Source: a virus. From it: a stretch of DNA of 64,000 nucleotides. The DNA is taken from positions 17,399 to 81,398 of the IMG/VR virus record IMGVR_UViG_3300020370_000003, one strand, 5' to 3'. Both the position numbers and the translations under genes were made by a program. Positions 1-11,000 of this stretch are shown here, piece by piece; position 1 is the stretch's first letter; each line of letters begins with the position of its first letter. The notes under the pieces were generated by a model that saw only the letters and a list, made by a program, of their open reading frames with translations, ran no database searches and had not been told where the DNA came from.

Positions 1-136
1 CGTAAATTTCAATGCTTTCTACAACTAGGTTTTCCATAAACTTCTGCTCTTGAGCAGAACCATTAATGTTTAATCTAGCAGAATTAGTATAGTCAGACTG
101 TACATAATCCTGTGCTGGTGTATTTGAATATGCCAT
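1..136 (-). CDS. gp14: Neck protein gp14 (N-terminal fragment)
   Basis: This is the first 45 codons of a gene that runs out of the window at position 1. It starts at an ATG (134-136) one base after the stop codon of the upstream neck gene. The fragment begins MAYSNTPAQDYVQSDYTNSA and stays open to the edge. The assignment to the T4 gp14 neck family (head-completion ring joining the capsid portal to the tail) rests mainly on position, because gp14 follows gp13 in T4-like phages, and on resemblance to cyanophage gp14 N-termini as I remember them. The fragment contains no diagnostic motif, so the name is tentative while the reading frame is secure. Confidence 0.6.
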   Translation of the reverse strand, partial: MAYSNTPAQDYVQSDYTNSARLNINGSAQEQKFMENLVVESIEIY

Positions 137-137
137 A

Positions 138-944
138 TTAACCTATTAAATCTATAGGTGGAAGTTCATAACGATCACGGAGTTCTTTCTCCATGTCTTG
201 TTTAAACGTAGATGCATCTTCTAAGATCTGACGACCATTAAGTGTAACTCCACCTAACATTTGTATGCCATCATACTTACTTAAGTTACGACCCCACTGT
301 TGTTGGAAAAGTGCTTCCACATAATCTTTTAACCAGTTATCATTATAAATTCCTGTATTTGTTTCTGGGTCTTGACGCATAGTGCAATCAACCATAATAT
401 AATCACCAGTAGTAATATCATCCCAATCAAAATCAAGACTTAACTTACCACCATGTTCATTCCATTTAATTCTACGATTTTGTTGAGAATTAGTTACCCA
501 ATCTAAAGTCTCAAGATACTGAGAAGTCATATAATAATGTAATATCTGACCATGAGTCATAGCATAGATATCATTCAAAAAGATCTGATACTTAATATTG
601 AATATGTTACCAGGAACTATACTAGATGCACCAATGTTTGTGTACACATGATTGATACCTAGCATTCCAGGTGGTGTAGAAACATAGTTATTAACACCAT
701 ACCAAGCAGTAGAACCTTGTTGAGTTTCTGATTTTGCAGCAGTTTTAATTGCATCAGTAACTTCTATCTTCATCCAAGCTTGATAGCTTCCATTATAATG
801 ATACTCTTGATAGTAATCAATTGCTTCTTCAACTAAATCATCCAATTGCTCAGTGGCAACGTTGATATCTATCGTAGGATATCCTAACCTGCGAAGAGCA
901 TAATCCTTCAATTCAGTTTTAGTTGCTGGTCTTGTAGCTGACAT
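138..944 (-). CDS. gp13: Neck protein gp13 (head completion)
   Basis: This 268-aa protein resembles the gp13 neck protein of T4-like cyanophages. T4 gp13 is about 309 aa and forms the ring that completes the head before tail joining. The N-terminal 50 residues are helical and include TKTELKDYALRRLGYP and DLVEEAIDYYQEYHY, a pattern typical of this family. The C-terminus (RDRYELPPIDLIG) is also family-like. The ATG at 944 lies six bases downstream of the fibre gene stop, and the gp14 start follows within one base of the stop, so gp13 and gp14 are probably co-transcribed and translationally coupled. No dedicated promoter is visible; transcription probably comes from the late promoter at 7580 through the fibre gene. 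The synteny (fibre, gp13, gp14) matches the T4 order wac-13-14. Confidence 0.8.
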   Translation of the reverse strand: MSATRPATKTELKDYALRRLGYPTIDINVATEQLDDLVEEAIDYYQEYHYNGSYQAWMKIEVTDAIKTAAKSETQQGSTAWYGVNNYVSTPPGMLGINHVYTNIGASSIVPGNIFNIKYQIFLNDIYAMTHGQILHYYMTSQYLETLDWVTNSQQNRRIKWNEHGGKLSLDFDWDDITTGDYIMVDCTMRQDPETNTGIYNDNWLKDYVEALFQQQWGRNLSKYDGIQMLGGVTLNGRQILEDASTFKQDMEKELRDRYELPPIDLIG

Positions 945-949
945 TTATC

Positions 950-3900
950 TTAAGCGAATGATTGGATAGTCAAATTAGTAACATCATTAGCACCAACGGT
1001 TTCTCCCTTCTTGAAGAATCCGTCAACATTATCAACGGTAACTGAAGTAGCACCTAGAGCAGTAATAACTCCTGTTGAACCTGAAGTACCACCTGTAACG
1101 GTTGCACCCACTTCCATCGTTGCGATGTCAGATAGTGTGAAGGTTGCATTAACAAATACTGCAGCAGTGTTCAATGAAGAACCATTACCGTGGATGGCTG
1201 ATACTGGAATTGTGCAACTGTTGCCATGTATAGCAGCGACTGAAGTCTGTGCATCATCATTACCACCTACAATACTTATAACTTCGGAGTTTGCATAACC
1301 AGAACCATCAGTGTTAACTGTAACAGCAGTAACATTTCCACTTGCATCAGCAGTAACGTTAAGTGTCAATCCAGTTCCTGAACCAGATGATGTTGTTGCA
1401 ACATTACTGAATGTACCCTCAGTCCATCCAGTACCAGCATTACTAATGGAACCAAGTGTATTAACACCAGTTGCATTTGCGTTAACGATAGTAACTGTTT
1501 CAGAAGCAGCATAACCAGTACCATCATCATTAATTGTTACTCCAGTTACAGCACCGTTACCATCAACTGTAATATCTACAGTTGCAGATGTATTGGAACC
1601 TGTTGTTGCAATACCACTTCCAGCAGAATAACCTGTACCAGCAGTAGCAATAGAACCAAGAGTCTTAATACCAGTTGCGTTAGCGTTAGTAATAGTCAAT
1701 GTCTCACCAATAGCATATCCAGAACCAGCATTATTAACAGAAACGTTAATGATTGCTCCACCAGATGCTGTAATGTTAAGTGTAGCACCTGTTCCTGAAC
1801 CAGATGATGATGTAGCAACACCAGTTGCTGTAGTGTATCCAGTACCACCAGCCAATGTACCCAAGTTAAGAGCAGAAACACCACCTAGATTTGGGTTGGT
1901 TAATGTTAGTGTATCAGTTATTAGATAGTCACTACCAGCAGCATTAAGTGCAAGACCTGTAATAGCACCGTTTCCATCAACAGTAGTATTAACAGTTAAT
2001 CCAGAACCAGTACCACCAGTTGTTGCTACACCAGATGCATTAGAGTATCCTCCAAGACCACTAGCAGTAATAGAACCAATAGTTGTAACAGAACCTGGTG
2101 TTGGGTCTCCAGATAGATTCAGTACTAATGTAGTTGAAGTTGCAAGGTTGTTAAGCATTGCACTAAGTTGTTCAAAAGCATTATCAAGTTTTGCTTGTAC
2201 TCTTGCTTCTGTGTAATAAAGATTTGTACCTTCTGCAAGAGCAGCAGTATTATGATTATTAAGGTTGGTTGCCTGTGTTGCAGAACCAGCAGTACCAGAT
2301 GTATCTTGGTTACCTGCTGTATTAACACCTGGAAGACTGATTGATGCAGTACCATCAAATGCAACTCCACCAATATTAACTGAAGCAGCTAAGGCAGTAG
2401 CAGTAGCAGCATTACCAGATGTATCCTGAGTACCACTAATGTTAACACCAGCAAGATCTATATTTGCTGAACCATCGAATGCAACTCCACCAATATTTTT
2501 AGATGCATAGAATTTTGTTGCTGTATCAGCATTACCAATGAATGCTCCACCAAAACTAGGTGCAGTTACTCTTCCGTTAGCAGCATTAAAGAGGAAAGTA
2601 GACCTACTCTTAACTCCTAGATTACCAGTTGCATCAGTAGCAAACAGTACGTTGCAAGTTGTATCAGTCTGCTCATCAGAAACTGTAACTGTTGTTGCTA
2701 TGTCTGCTGTACCTGTAAGGTCTCCAGTAATAGCAGTTATGTTTGCAGCATCTGCATATATTCCTTGCCATCTAACTGAAGTAGTACCTAAGTCATATGT
2801 GCTATCAGCAGCAGGATTTAAATCTTTAGCAGTAGAAGTTGCAGCAACTAAGTTACCCGTAACATCTCCCGTGAGTGATGCTGTAATTACATTAGCAGCA
2901 AAGTTACCAGAACCGTCACGTAGAACAAGGTTGTTTGATGCGTTAGTGGACGCTGAAGCGACGTTAATCGTTGTATCACCTGATACACCATCTGCGTTGG
3001 TAAGAGTGATTCCAGACGATGCTGTCGCCTGTAAGGTACGTTGTGCATATGTACCATTCCCTGTTCTTACAACATAACCAGTACCAGACTGTGCAGCAAG
3101 TGCAGATATATCTGTATCATTAAATGTTGTTGTTAGTGTAACAGCAGCAGAACCATCAATGGATACATTACCATCAACTACACCATCAAGTGTTAATACT
3201 CTAGCAGTTTTCCAAGCATCAGCAGAAGTTGCGTTACCTAAGAATCCAGCACCAGCACCAGCAGCACTAGCAGCAGTGATTTGATTAGCAGCAAAGTCTC
3301 CAGAAGAATCTCTGTTAACAACTGTGGATGCAGTGTTTGCACTTGCAGTTGTCATATTATCTAAACGGTCAACGTTTAGGTTATTAACTTTTGTTGTAGA
3401 TGTAATAACAAATGGAGCAGTACCATCAGCAATTTGGAAAATACCTTGACCATCAACTGTTAGAGTGCCATCAATATTTGCATTGTTATCTACATCAAGT
3501 GAAGTACCAGCACCAGTAAGATTTAAAGAACCAGCTCTTAGAGCACCGTCTGTACCAGCATGTACTTCAGAAGTATTTGTTGCGTCTGTTAAAAATGCGA
3601 ACTGGTTTGATGAGTTATCAAATCCAAAGAAACCAATCTTAGCAGAACTATCATAGTAACGGAACTCAACACCACGGTCTTTAGCATCATCACTTGCAGG
3701 TGCAGTGTCTCCACCAAGAGTTATGATAGGGTCATCTAGAGTTGTTACTGTAGAATTGACAGTAGTAGTTGTACCATTAACAATTAAATTACCACCAACA
3801 GTAAGGTCATTATGTAATGTTGCATCACCAGTAGAATTGGTTATCTTAAATGCATTTCTTCCATTGCCTGTATCATAAACTGTAAAGTCTCCACCAATCC

Positions 3901-6900
3901 AAGTCTTCTTCTGAACAGTTAAACCACCTTGAGATTTAAGAGCAGATGCTGTGGCATTTAATGAAGCTGCATCTTGAGTACTACTAATATTAAGTAAACC
4001 AGCAACATCAGCATCACCATTAAAATCACAATTCTGAGTTACTATAAGATCTGCATAACATCTTACATCAGAATTAACAGCAACTTGTTTATTAACAGAA
4101 AGACCACCGTCAATTACTACACCAGCAACAGGATTCCAGACACCTGATATATCACATTGAGTAGTATTATCTAAGTTTGCTACTGGGCTAACACTAAATG
4201 AAGTACCAACTCCAAGTCCACCTTGACAAGTTGTAAGTCCATATAGGTTTGCATTCTTGTCATTCATATTGACATGGAAGGCAAGGTTTCCACTTGTATC
4301 CTTGACTTCAAACATATCATTGGTTATCTCACCTTCAATACTAACTCTACCTAAGATGTTAGTAACAGTACTAGAACCTACAGTACCAAGAGTTAGATTT
4401 CTCTTAATGTAAGTATCACCAGTTTGTGTGTCAACAGTAAATCTATCTTCTGTACCAGCAGCATTTTGAATTTTAAAATCTTTATTATCTGCCTTGATGG
4501 TAACATCATCTTTTAATGTAGTAGCACCATCAACATTAAGTGTAGTATCAAAATCAACAGCACCCTTATTGTTTAAGTCTCCTTCATTTACTGCATTACC
4601 AGTAGCAGAAGCAATAGTAAACTTATCAGTTGTACCAGAACGAACTGCAAAGTTACCATCAACATCTACAGTTCCATTAAATTCTGAGTTATCACCAACT
4701 GTTAGAGTTCCTACAATATCTGTATTACCTGTAGCACCTAGAACACTAAACTTAACTGTATCTCCAGAGTTCTTCTTACCTACAAATAAACCTTCTCCAG
4801 ATCCAGTACCACCAACATGTAGTGAGGTGTTAATACCAGCACCACCATAAACTCTTAAGTTAGAAGTGTTATGATTTGAATAACTTGGAGTGTATGCACC
4901 AACAGAACCAGCACGTAGTTTATATCTGACAGATAGGTAGTTCCTTAAACCATAGTTCTCAGTTGCATCTTCTTGCTGGTTAAAGTCACCGTTAAGATAC
5001 AAGTCACCATTAAACAATACATTCTTATCAAAGTATGCACCACCATCTACTCTTAATGCACCATAGTCACTATTTTGAATTGTATGTGGAGCACCAGATA
5101 GAATATCAGGATTGTCTGTAGACTCAAAATGTACTAGGTCAGCAACATTTAATTTACCTGCACTATCTGTATCACCATTATCTGTATCAACTGTAAACTT
5201 ATCTACTGCAGCAGCAGTTTGAATTTTGAAGTACTTAGCATCTGCTTTAATAGTAGTGGCATCAGATACTGTTAAAGTACCAGCAATAGCAGTGTTACCA
5301 GATGCTGCTACAACATTAAACTTGTTAGAATTAATATTAAGGTTATTAGTTATATCAACAACACCATAGAATGATGCATTACCAGTTGTTGATTGTAGTT
5401 CTACTCTAGTAGTTCCACTACCATTATTTAATTGAAGTGTCTTAGATGCACCTTGAATAGTAAGGCTGTCATTAAAACGACCTGTACCATGAGTAACAAG
5501 GTTTGTATCTATATCTACTGAACCACCAATATTAACATCATCACCTATACCAGCACCACCTGCTATTACTAAGTCTCCAGTAGTATTTGAAGTTGAGTTA
5601 GTATTAGTTGTAAGTTTTAAGTTTCCAGCGATGATCCCTGCATCTGTTCCAGAGAATACTTCGGAGGTATTTGTGGCATCGTAGAGGAATGTAAACGTTC
5701 CTGAATGTCCTCCAAGATCGTTGGCTGAATCGTCGTAACCAAAGAATCCAACCTTTGCCGAAGCGTCATAATATCTGAATTCAACTCCTCTATCTTTACT
5801 GTCATCTGACGCTGGAGCAGTATCACCACCAAGAGTAATAATAGGATCATCCAACGTAGTAACTGTTGAATTAACTGTTGTAGTCGTTCCATCTACTTGT
5901 AAATTTCCTCGTATAGTTACTAGTCCAGTAATATCCCTATCATCATTAGGGTCAATTAATATATCACCAGTACCACCCAGATAGTTAGCTTGGAACCTTA
6001 AATCTTCTACATGAACTTTACCATTAGCATCATTAGCAGCAATACTAACTTTATCTTCTGCACCAATGATTACATGACTTTCACCAGAACCTAAGTTAGT
6101 TGCAAAAATACTTACTGTTCTATTAGATGCAGAATCTTGTGTGGACTGTATGGTTAAATTACCATCACCAGTCTTGTCTATAGTTTGTGCAACCGTCCCA
6201 TCAAGGGTAATGTCAGGGTCTGAAATGTAAGTTCTTACATTGATATCAACTTCTCCAGCACTACTGTCACCAGTATTATTAGCACCGAATAAAAGATTCC
6301 CTGAAGTATCGTTAACTTTAACATAGTTTAAATAATTAAAACCTCTATAACCAGTACTTGCTGTGAGTTCCTGATCTAATTCAAAATTCTCTACAGAATT
6401 CCCATCAGCAAAACCAATTTGTCTATTTTGTATTTGAGCATTATCAATACCATTAGCAGCAATAGTAACGTGACCTGCTGCAGATACATCAAAATCTTCT
6501 TGTGCAAAAGATGCAAGTCCTTTCTGCTTTGTACTAACAGCAGCTAAGAATCTCCACTGTCCAGCATCACTACCATCTGTGTGAGTTGGTTCTCCTTGTC
6601 CAGGTGCAATATCTGATTTTGCTTCATAGAGATTGCCACCAGCAGTAATTTTATCGAAACGGTAATACTGAGTTCCGTTATCAAATGCTGCTACTTCAGT
6701 TCCCTCTACTGCTGTAGCAATAGGTATGTCTGCAGCAGCAGTAAATCTACCATAATCATCAACAGTAAATGCTGTAGTATTAACTGTCTGTGAACCAGCT
6801 ACTGAGGTAAGTGATGCTGTATTATAATCAGCAGGAGTAACAGCAGTTGTTATTAAATCAATTGTTGGGTTTCCACTTATACCACTACCATCTGAAATAG

Positions 6901-7543
6901 CAATTCTAGTAGCACTACCTTGTAGTGTTCTAGTTGCCATCACATTGGCAGAAGTTCTAGCAATCAATCCAGTTGTAGTAATACCAGCAATTGCAGCAAG
7001 GTCTCCGTCATATGGCATAGCAGAAGAACCTTCTACTGTACCGTCTAGACCATATGCAGCAAGAGTTGTTGGATTAGAAGCATTAGAAATTCTACCTTTA
7101 GCATCTACAGTTACTTTTGTGTATGTACCAGTAGAAGCAGATGTACCATCATAATGCGGTAAAGTTGTAACTAATTCTAATGATGTTTGGAGATTTAAGT
7201 TAGAAGAACCATCAAATACACCAGAACCTTGAACATCATCAGAGAGTTGAATCTGACGTGTTGAAGCAAGTCGTGTAGCAGTAGAAGCATTACCAATTAG
7301 AGTTGATGTAATAGTCGCTGCAGCAAAATTACCATCAGCATCCCTTTGAACCAATGTGTTTGCAGTATTTGACGTTGACTCAACAGGACGCTCATATCTC
7401 AAAGAGTTCCACGCTGAAACGCCATCACCAATTTTAAATCGACCAGTGTCTAATTCTATCCCTAATTCACCTTGAGCAAGTGTTGGGTTGGAGTTTGCCC
7501 ATTCCTGAGCACCACCTCTTCTTAACTGTATTCTATTTGCCAT
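950..7543 (-). CDS. Giant tail-fibre-like structural protein (2197 aa)
   Basis: This is a fibre-like virion protein in the position where T4 has gp12 and wac. Residues 3-50 (IQLRRGGAQEWANSNP, then GELGIELDTGRFKIGDG) match the N-terminal anchoring domain found in phage fibres such as the major tropism determinant. The rest is low-complexity beta structure rich in Ser, Thr, Gly, Asn and Ala. Two diverged copies of a roughly 90-residue block begin GTTTTVNSTVTTLDDPIITL (DNA about 5600-5900 and 3550-3790). The last 550 residues contain about five repeats of the type LGSI...GTGY...TVDGNGAVTGV...GY..SETVTI. The extreme C-terminus is a GATVTGGTSGSTGVITALG module ending FFKKGETVG. The ATG follows a late promoter core. 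It probably contributes to host recognition, but no receptor-binding tip domain is recognised. Confidence 0.75.
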   Translation of the reverse strand: MANRIQLRRGGAQEWANSNPTLAQGELGIELDTGRFKIGDGVSAWNSLRYERPVESTSNTANTLVQRDADGNFAAATITSTLIGNASTATRLASTRQIQLSDDVQGSGVFDGSSNLNLQTSLELVTTLPHYDGTSASTGTYTKVTVDAKGRISNASNPTTLAAYGLDGTVEGSSAMPYDGDLAAIAGITTTGLIARTSANVMATRTLQGSATRIAISDGSGISGNPTIDLITTAVTPADYNTASLTSVAGSQTVNTTAFTVDDYGRFTAAADIPIATAVEGTEVAAFDNGTQYYRFDKITAGGNLYEAKSDIAPGQGEPTHTDGSDAGQWRFLAAVSTKQKGLASFAQEDFDVSAAGHVTIAANGIDNAQIQNRQIGFADGNSVENFELDQELTASTGYRGFNYLNYVKVNDTSGNLLFGANNTGDSSAGEVDINVRTYISDPDITLDGTVAQTIDKTGDGNLTIQSTQDSASNRTVSIFATNLGSGESHVIIGAEDKVSIAANDANGKVHVEDLRFQANYLGGTGDILIDPNDDRDITGLVTIRGNLQVDGTTTTVNSTVTTLDDPIITLGGDTAPASDDSKDRGVEFRYYDASAKVGFFGYDDSANDLGGHSGTFTFLYDATNTSEVFSGTDAGIIAGNLKLTTNTNSTSNTTGDLVIAGGAGIGDDVNIGGSVDIDTNLVTHGTGRFNDSLTIQGASKTLQLNNGSGTTRVELQSTTGNASFYGVVDITNNLNINSNKFNVVAASGNTAIAGTLTVSDATTIKADAKYFKIQTAAAVDKFTVDTDNGDTDSAGKLNVADLVHFESTDNPDILSGAPHTIQNSDYGALRVDGGAYFDKNVLFNGDLYLNGDFNQQEDATENYGLRNYLSVRYKLRAGSVGAYTPSYSNHNTSNLRVYGGAGINTSLHVGGTGSGEGLFVGKKNSGDTVKFSVLGATGNTDIVGTLTVGDNSEFNGTVDVDGNFAVRSGTTDKFTIASATGNAVNEGDLNNKGAVDFDTTLNVDGATTLKDDVTIKADNKDFKIQNAAGTEDRFTVDTQTGDTYIKRNLTLGTVGSSTVTNILGRVSIEGEITNDMFEVKDTSGNLAFHVNMNDKNANLYGLTTCQGGLGVGTSFSVSPVANLDNTTQCDISGVWNPVAGVVIDGGLSVNKQVAVNSDVRCYADLIVTQNCDFNGDADVAGLLNISSTQDAASLNATASALKSQGGLTVQKKTWIGGDFTVYDTGNGRNAFKITNSTGDATLHNDLTVGGNLIVNGTTTTVNSTVTTLDDPIITLGGDTAPASDDAKDRGVEFRYYDSSAKIGFFGFDNSSNQFAFLTDATNTSEVHAGTDGALRAGSLNLTGAGTSLDVDNNANIDGTLTVDGQGIFQIADGTAPFVITSTTKVNNLNVDRLDNMTTASANTASTVVNRDSSGDFAANQITAASAAGAGAGFLGNATSADAWKTARVLTLDGVVDGNVSIDGSAAVTLTTTFNDTDISALAAQSGTGYVVRTGNGTYAQRTLQATASSGITLTNADGVSGDTTINVASASTNASNNLVLRDGSGNFAANVITASLTGDVTGNLVAATSTAKDLNPAADSTYDLGTTSVRWQGIYADAANITAITGDLTGTADIATTVTVSDEQTDTTCNVLFATDATGNLGVKSRSTFLFNAANGRVTAPSFGGAFIGNADTATKFYASKNIGGVAFDGSANIDLAGVNISGTQDTSGNAATATALAASVNIGGVAFDGTASISLPGVNTAGNQDTSGTAGSATQATNLNNHNTAALAEGTNLYYTEARVQAKLDNAFEQLSAMLNNLATSTTLVLNLSGDPTPGSVTTIGSITASGLGGYSNASGVATTGGTGSGLTVNTTVDGNGAITGLALNAAGSDYLITDTLTLTNPNLGGVSALNLGTLAGGTGYTTATGVATSSSGSGTGATLNITASGGAIINVSVNNAGSGYAIGETLTITNANATGIKTLGSIATAGTGYSAGSGIATTGSNTSATVDITVDGNGAVTGVTINDDGTGYAASETVTIVNANATGVNTLGSISNAGTGWTEGTFSNVATTSSGSGTGLTLNVTADASGNVTAVTVNTDGSGYANSEVISIVGGNDDAQTSVAAIHGNSCTIPVSAIHGNGSSLNTAAVFVNATFTLSDIATMEVGATVTGGTSGSTGVITALGATSVTVDNVDGFFKKGETVGANDVTNLTIQSFA

Positions 7544-7579
7544 TTTATTGGAACAACTCTATAAAACATGCTTCCAAGT

Positions 7580-7586
7580 TATTTAT
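7580..7586 (-). promoter_or_regulatory. T4-like late promoter upstream of the fibre gene
   Basis: The minus strand reads GACATAAATAACTTGG. It contains the ATAAATA core of T4-type late promoters (TATAAATA consensus, read by gp55/gp33-modified RNA polymerase). The core ends 36 bases before the fibre ATG at 7543 and lies just downstream of a terminator. The same core with similar spacing precedes three other late genes in this window. Confidence 0.75.
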
Positions 7587-7592
7587 GTCATT

Positions 7593-7619
7593 AAAAAGGG
7601 GGAACTTAATCCCCCCTTT
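7593..7619 (-). terminator. Rho-independent terminator after the small gene at 7622-7858
   Basis: On the minus strand a hairpin AAAGGGGG / CCCCCTTTTT with a short ATTAAGTT-type loop is followed by T residues. It starts three bases after the stop codon of the upstream 78-aa gene and ends just before the late promoter of the fibre gene, so it separates the DUF4815-protein operon from the fibre/gp13/gp14 operon. Confidence 0.75.
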
Positions 7620-7621
7620 AA

Positions 7622-7858
7622 TTATTCTTCAGTAGTGAGATTATCCGCTATCTCTTCCTCTGGTCTTGGAGGTACTTCTTGATAATATTGAAGTGCCTCT
7701 ATAGCACCTTGAAGCTTTAGTGCTACTATTTCATTATCTTTAATTTTCTTTGCCAGCTCTTCATTTTCTCTAACGGTATTATTAAACCGTTCTTGAAACT
7801 GTGCCAGCATCGCTTCTTGGGACACCTTTTCTACAGGTGCGGTTGCATCATCTGTCAT
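7622..7858 (-). CDS. Small coiled-coil protein (78 aa)
   Basis: I do not recognise a family. The protein is acidic. Its middle (AQFQERFNNTVRENEELAKK, continuing to about residue 60) has heptad-like spacing of hydrophobic residues and should form a helix or coiled coil; the C-terminus is Pro/Glu-rich. Its start overlaps the end of the upstream 77-aa gene by 11 bases, and a strong terminator follows its stop codon, so it is the last gene of the operon headed by gp8. Small coiled-coil proteins at this place in cyanophages may be structural accessories or chaperones for the neighbouring long fibre proteins; that is inference from position only. Confidence 0.65.
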   Translation of the reverse strand: MTDDATAPVEKVSQEAMLAQFQERFNNTVRENEELAKKIKDNEIVALKLQGAIEALQYYQEVPPRPEEEIADNLTTEE

Positions 7859-8081
7859 TTTTGTCTTGGACTAACGTTAGTAAAAGTGATTTGATGTCAC
7901 TCATCTCTGATTTTAACTCAGAAACTTCATTTTGTAAAGCTATCTGCTCTCCTCTTGCTTTCTGTTCAGCATAATACGTTTTCATATACTTATCATAAGC
8001 ATGCTTATCAGCAGACTCAATACATCCAGAGGTGGTGTCTTTCCACCATCCATCTTTATCTTTTATAGGTAAATAACCCAT
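7848..8081 (-). CDS. Small hypothetical protein with helical C-terminus (77 aa)
   Basis: The start is MGYLPIKDKDGWWKDTTSGC, a Gly/Trp/Lys-rich segment. It is followed by a helical region (EQKARGEQIALQNEVSELKS and onward) with coiled-coil character. The ATG overlaps the stop of the 2392-aa protein by one base and the 3' end overlaps the next small gene by 11 bases, so all three are translationally linked. The family is unknown to me. The pairing of two small coiled-coil ORFs directly after a very long tail protein suggests a role in folding or assembly of that protein, but this is only positional inference. Confidence 0.65.
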   Translation of the reverse strand: MGYLPIKDKDGWWKDTTSGCIESADKHAYDKYMKTYYAEQKARGEQIALQNEVSELKSEMSDIKSLLLTLVQDKNDR

Positions 8082-11000
8082 TATATAGCAAGAGCAATTG
8101 CTCGTAGATCCATTATCTTAGGTACACTAGCTTGGTTTTGAGATACAAACAATATCTTAATTTGATACTGTGTAAAGTCTAATCCGCTAATTTCATATCC
8201 ATAATCCCTATAAACTTCTTCATCAGTAGTTGCTGGAATTACAGAATCACCACCAGTAGGGAAGAATTCCCATCCTAAAGTCTCTATGTTATCAGTAGAA
8301 CCTGCAGGTAGCACTCTATATAGAGGCTTGATATGTGTATCTGGTGGTCGGGTAGCACTAAACATTAATTTAATAGCACCAGATGGATTGGTAAGAGTAG
8401 CAATCTTAGTGATGTAAACCGCTTCATGCTCATCACCAACTGGTAATAATGCAGAATTAATATTAGTTGGACTATTGATTCTATTAGATGTTAGAATAAT
8501 AGACATCCTATCTGTATCAATTATAGGTGATACATTTTCCTTTTCACTCTTAAGTGTTAGATCTAATCTAAATGACTTAGAACCTGACAACTCAGCAGAT
8601 TCATTAATCTGTGAACATATTAATTGTGGAGATAGGAACTCATTATAGTCATTTAATACTACATCAAAAAACTCACCTGTATTTGAGAATGAATTTTGTG
8701 ATAGTGCTTGTCCATCCCCAATAGATGTTCCACTAATAGTATTAACTGTACCATCTACTGAAGTCTTAGGTAATATAAGTTTTTGAATTTGTGGTGTCAA
8801 AACTTCATACTGAATATTTTGAGATGCTTCAATATGATTACCACCAGATTTAATTCCCAATCTAGCAATTGAGTTTGTTGTTAATTCATAAGAATCTAAT
8901 GATGGTGCTAGAATTGCAGCATGAGTTTTATTCAATTCTGGTAATGGTATACCATCTAAGTTGTAGCAATGTACTCTACTATCATCAGTATGAGTAACAG
9001 CAGTAGTTCCATCTACACCTCTTTCATAAGCAGTAATAGTTTTACCATCACCACTAATAGCAGAGTATGAAATAATCTCATCATCTATTTTAATATAACC
9101 AACATTTGCTGTTCCAACAGTACCACCATTAATGATAGTATGGAATGCAGTACCATCATTAACTTGAATACTTGTATCAGCAGCAGATATAGATGACGTT
9201 AGATATGTTGTAGAAACTTCTGAAGCAATATCAACAAGAGTTACATTATTATCATTATCATGCATTCCATGATTTGAATGGAATACTTTAACCTTTCTCT
9301 GAGCACTTGTATATGTTGGAGATGTTGAAGGATATGCATCACTAACAGCACCTGTCTCAATTACATCACCACTATATGATATAGCATTAACTGTTGCAGT
9401 TACAGAAGATTCACCACCTGTAATAGTTTCAGTAGATGCAGTAAAGTCAGTAGAAACATACTTAAGTGTAAGTGTATTAGTTCCTGGAGTCCAAGTAACA
9501 ACTTCTGCAGTAGGAGATGTTGCTGAGTTACCAGTAATTGTCTCACCAACACTGAAGTCACCAGATGCACCAGTTACAGTCATATCAGCAAGTGTCTTAG
9601 ATGATACCAATCTATTAGAAATAACACCACCAGTATTAGAACCAGCAGACCATGTTCCTGAGATATCATTAATTGTTAAAAGAACACCACCAGCACTAGA
9701 AGCAACTGCTTTAATAGTACCTTCAGCTAATGTTGTCTTTTGATAAACACGAGCACCAGCACTGAATGGTAATGTTGTAGAGTTCATAACCAACTGCAAT
9801 TCAGGTTGGAATGTTTGAATTGCATCAGGTTGTAATATAATCTTACCTCTATTACCTCTATCTAATGGAGCATTATTTAAAGTAACTCTAGAAGCAACTG
9901 ATGTATTAAATACTGCTCTGTTAACAATGAACTTCATATCTTCATATTGGTCAGCAGTCCATGTTGTTGCGTTCTGTGACTTGAATAGAACACCAGCATA
10001 AGGCTGTTCAGATATAGTTCTGTCTCCAGTAATATCCAATTCACCCATTCTAGAAATCCAAACTTTATATGTATTGGAATCAGAGAATAGAACAAAACAA
10101 TGTTCTTGAGATTGAGGAATATAAACTGGTGCTCTAAATGTAAATCTAGTTGCAACAGCACCTGTCTCAGAGATCTGTACTTGTTCTGGAGTTAATGTTG
10201 TATCAGAGAAAGGAAGAATCGTAGTTGTAGGATATCCATTCTCCATAGTTCTAACTTGCATAGAGATAGGAATATTAACATCCTTAGTAGCAAAGTAGAT
10301 ATCAACTGAAGTAATAAATGTACCACCTTCTTCATCAACCAAGAATGATTGTGCTAGTGGATCCCACCAACCAACCTGACGAGTTTCTTCTCTAATAGTT
10401 GTAGTAATACTCTGACTTTGAGTTTGAGTATCTTGAGTAACCTCTGCATTTCTAATAGAGAGGATAACTTCTTGAACTGTATTTAAAGAACCAGTTGACC
10501 TATACTCTACCTGTGCAGCAGAATCTACAGTTCCTGGAAGTCTAGAATCATTTTCATTAGTAGTAAATCTTAATAATCTTGTACCAGTAGCCCAACGAGG
10601 ATTAGTATCAATTCCAGCATCAGGTATATAGAATGATGCTCTATACTGTCCTCTTCTGTCTGAAATACATCTACGATCTTTAACAACTGCTCTAGCACCT
10701 GAAGCACCTTGAAGTACTTCTCCAACTTGAACATTACCAAAGTATTCACCTACAGCTTGAGCAGCAAGAGACTCTGTGTTGATGTTAATAAAGTTAGTTG
10801 TTGATGCATATGATGAAGGAAGTTCCGTATCATCATAAGGATTGTATGTGAAGTAATCGTTAGGTGCAGCAACTTGTAACTTACACCCACTAGTCAAACC
10901 AGTTACAGTTTCACCTTCAACAAATGGTGTGGAGTTTGTTCTGGAATCAGTAGTAGAATCCTTAATAACCTCAATAATTTTAGGTGTTAAATAAGCATCA

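Noticed and set aside
939-952. GATAAATG on the minus strand at the gp13 start, similar to the late core
   Set aside because: The motif contains the start codon itself, so transcription would begin inside the gene, and the last base differs from ATAAATA.
1011-4850. Several long plus-strand ORFs within the fibre gene
   Set aside because: They are antisense shadows of repetitive Ser/Thr/Ala codons, have low-complexity Val/Pro/Ala products and lack ribosome-binding sites.
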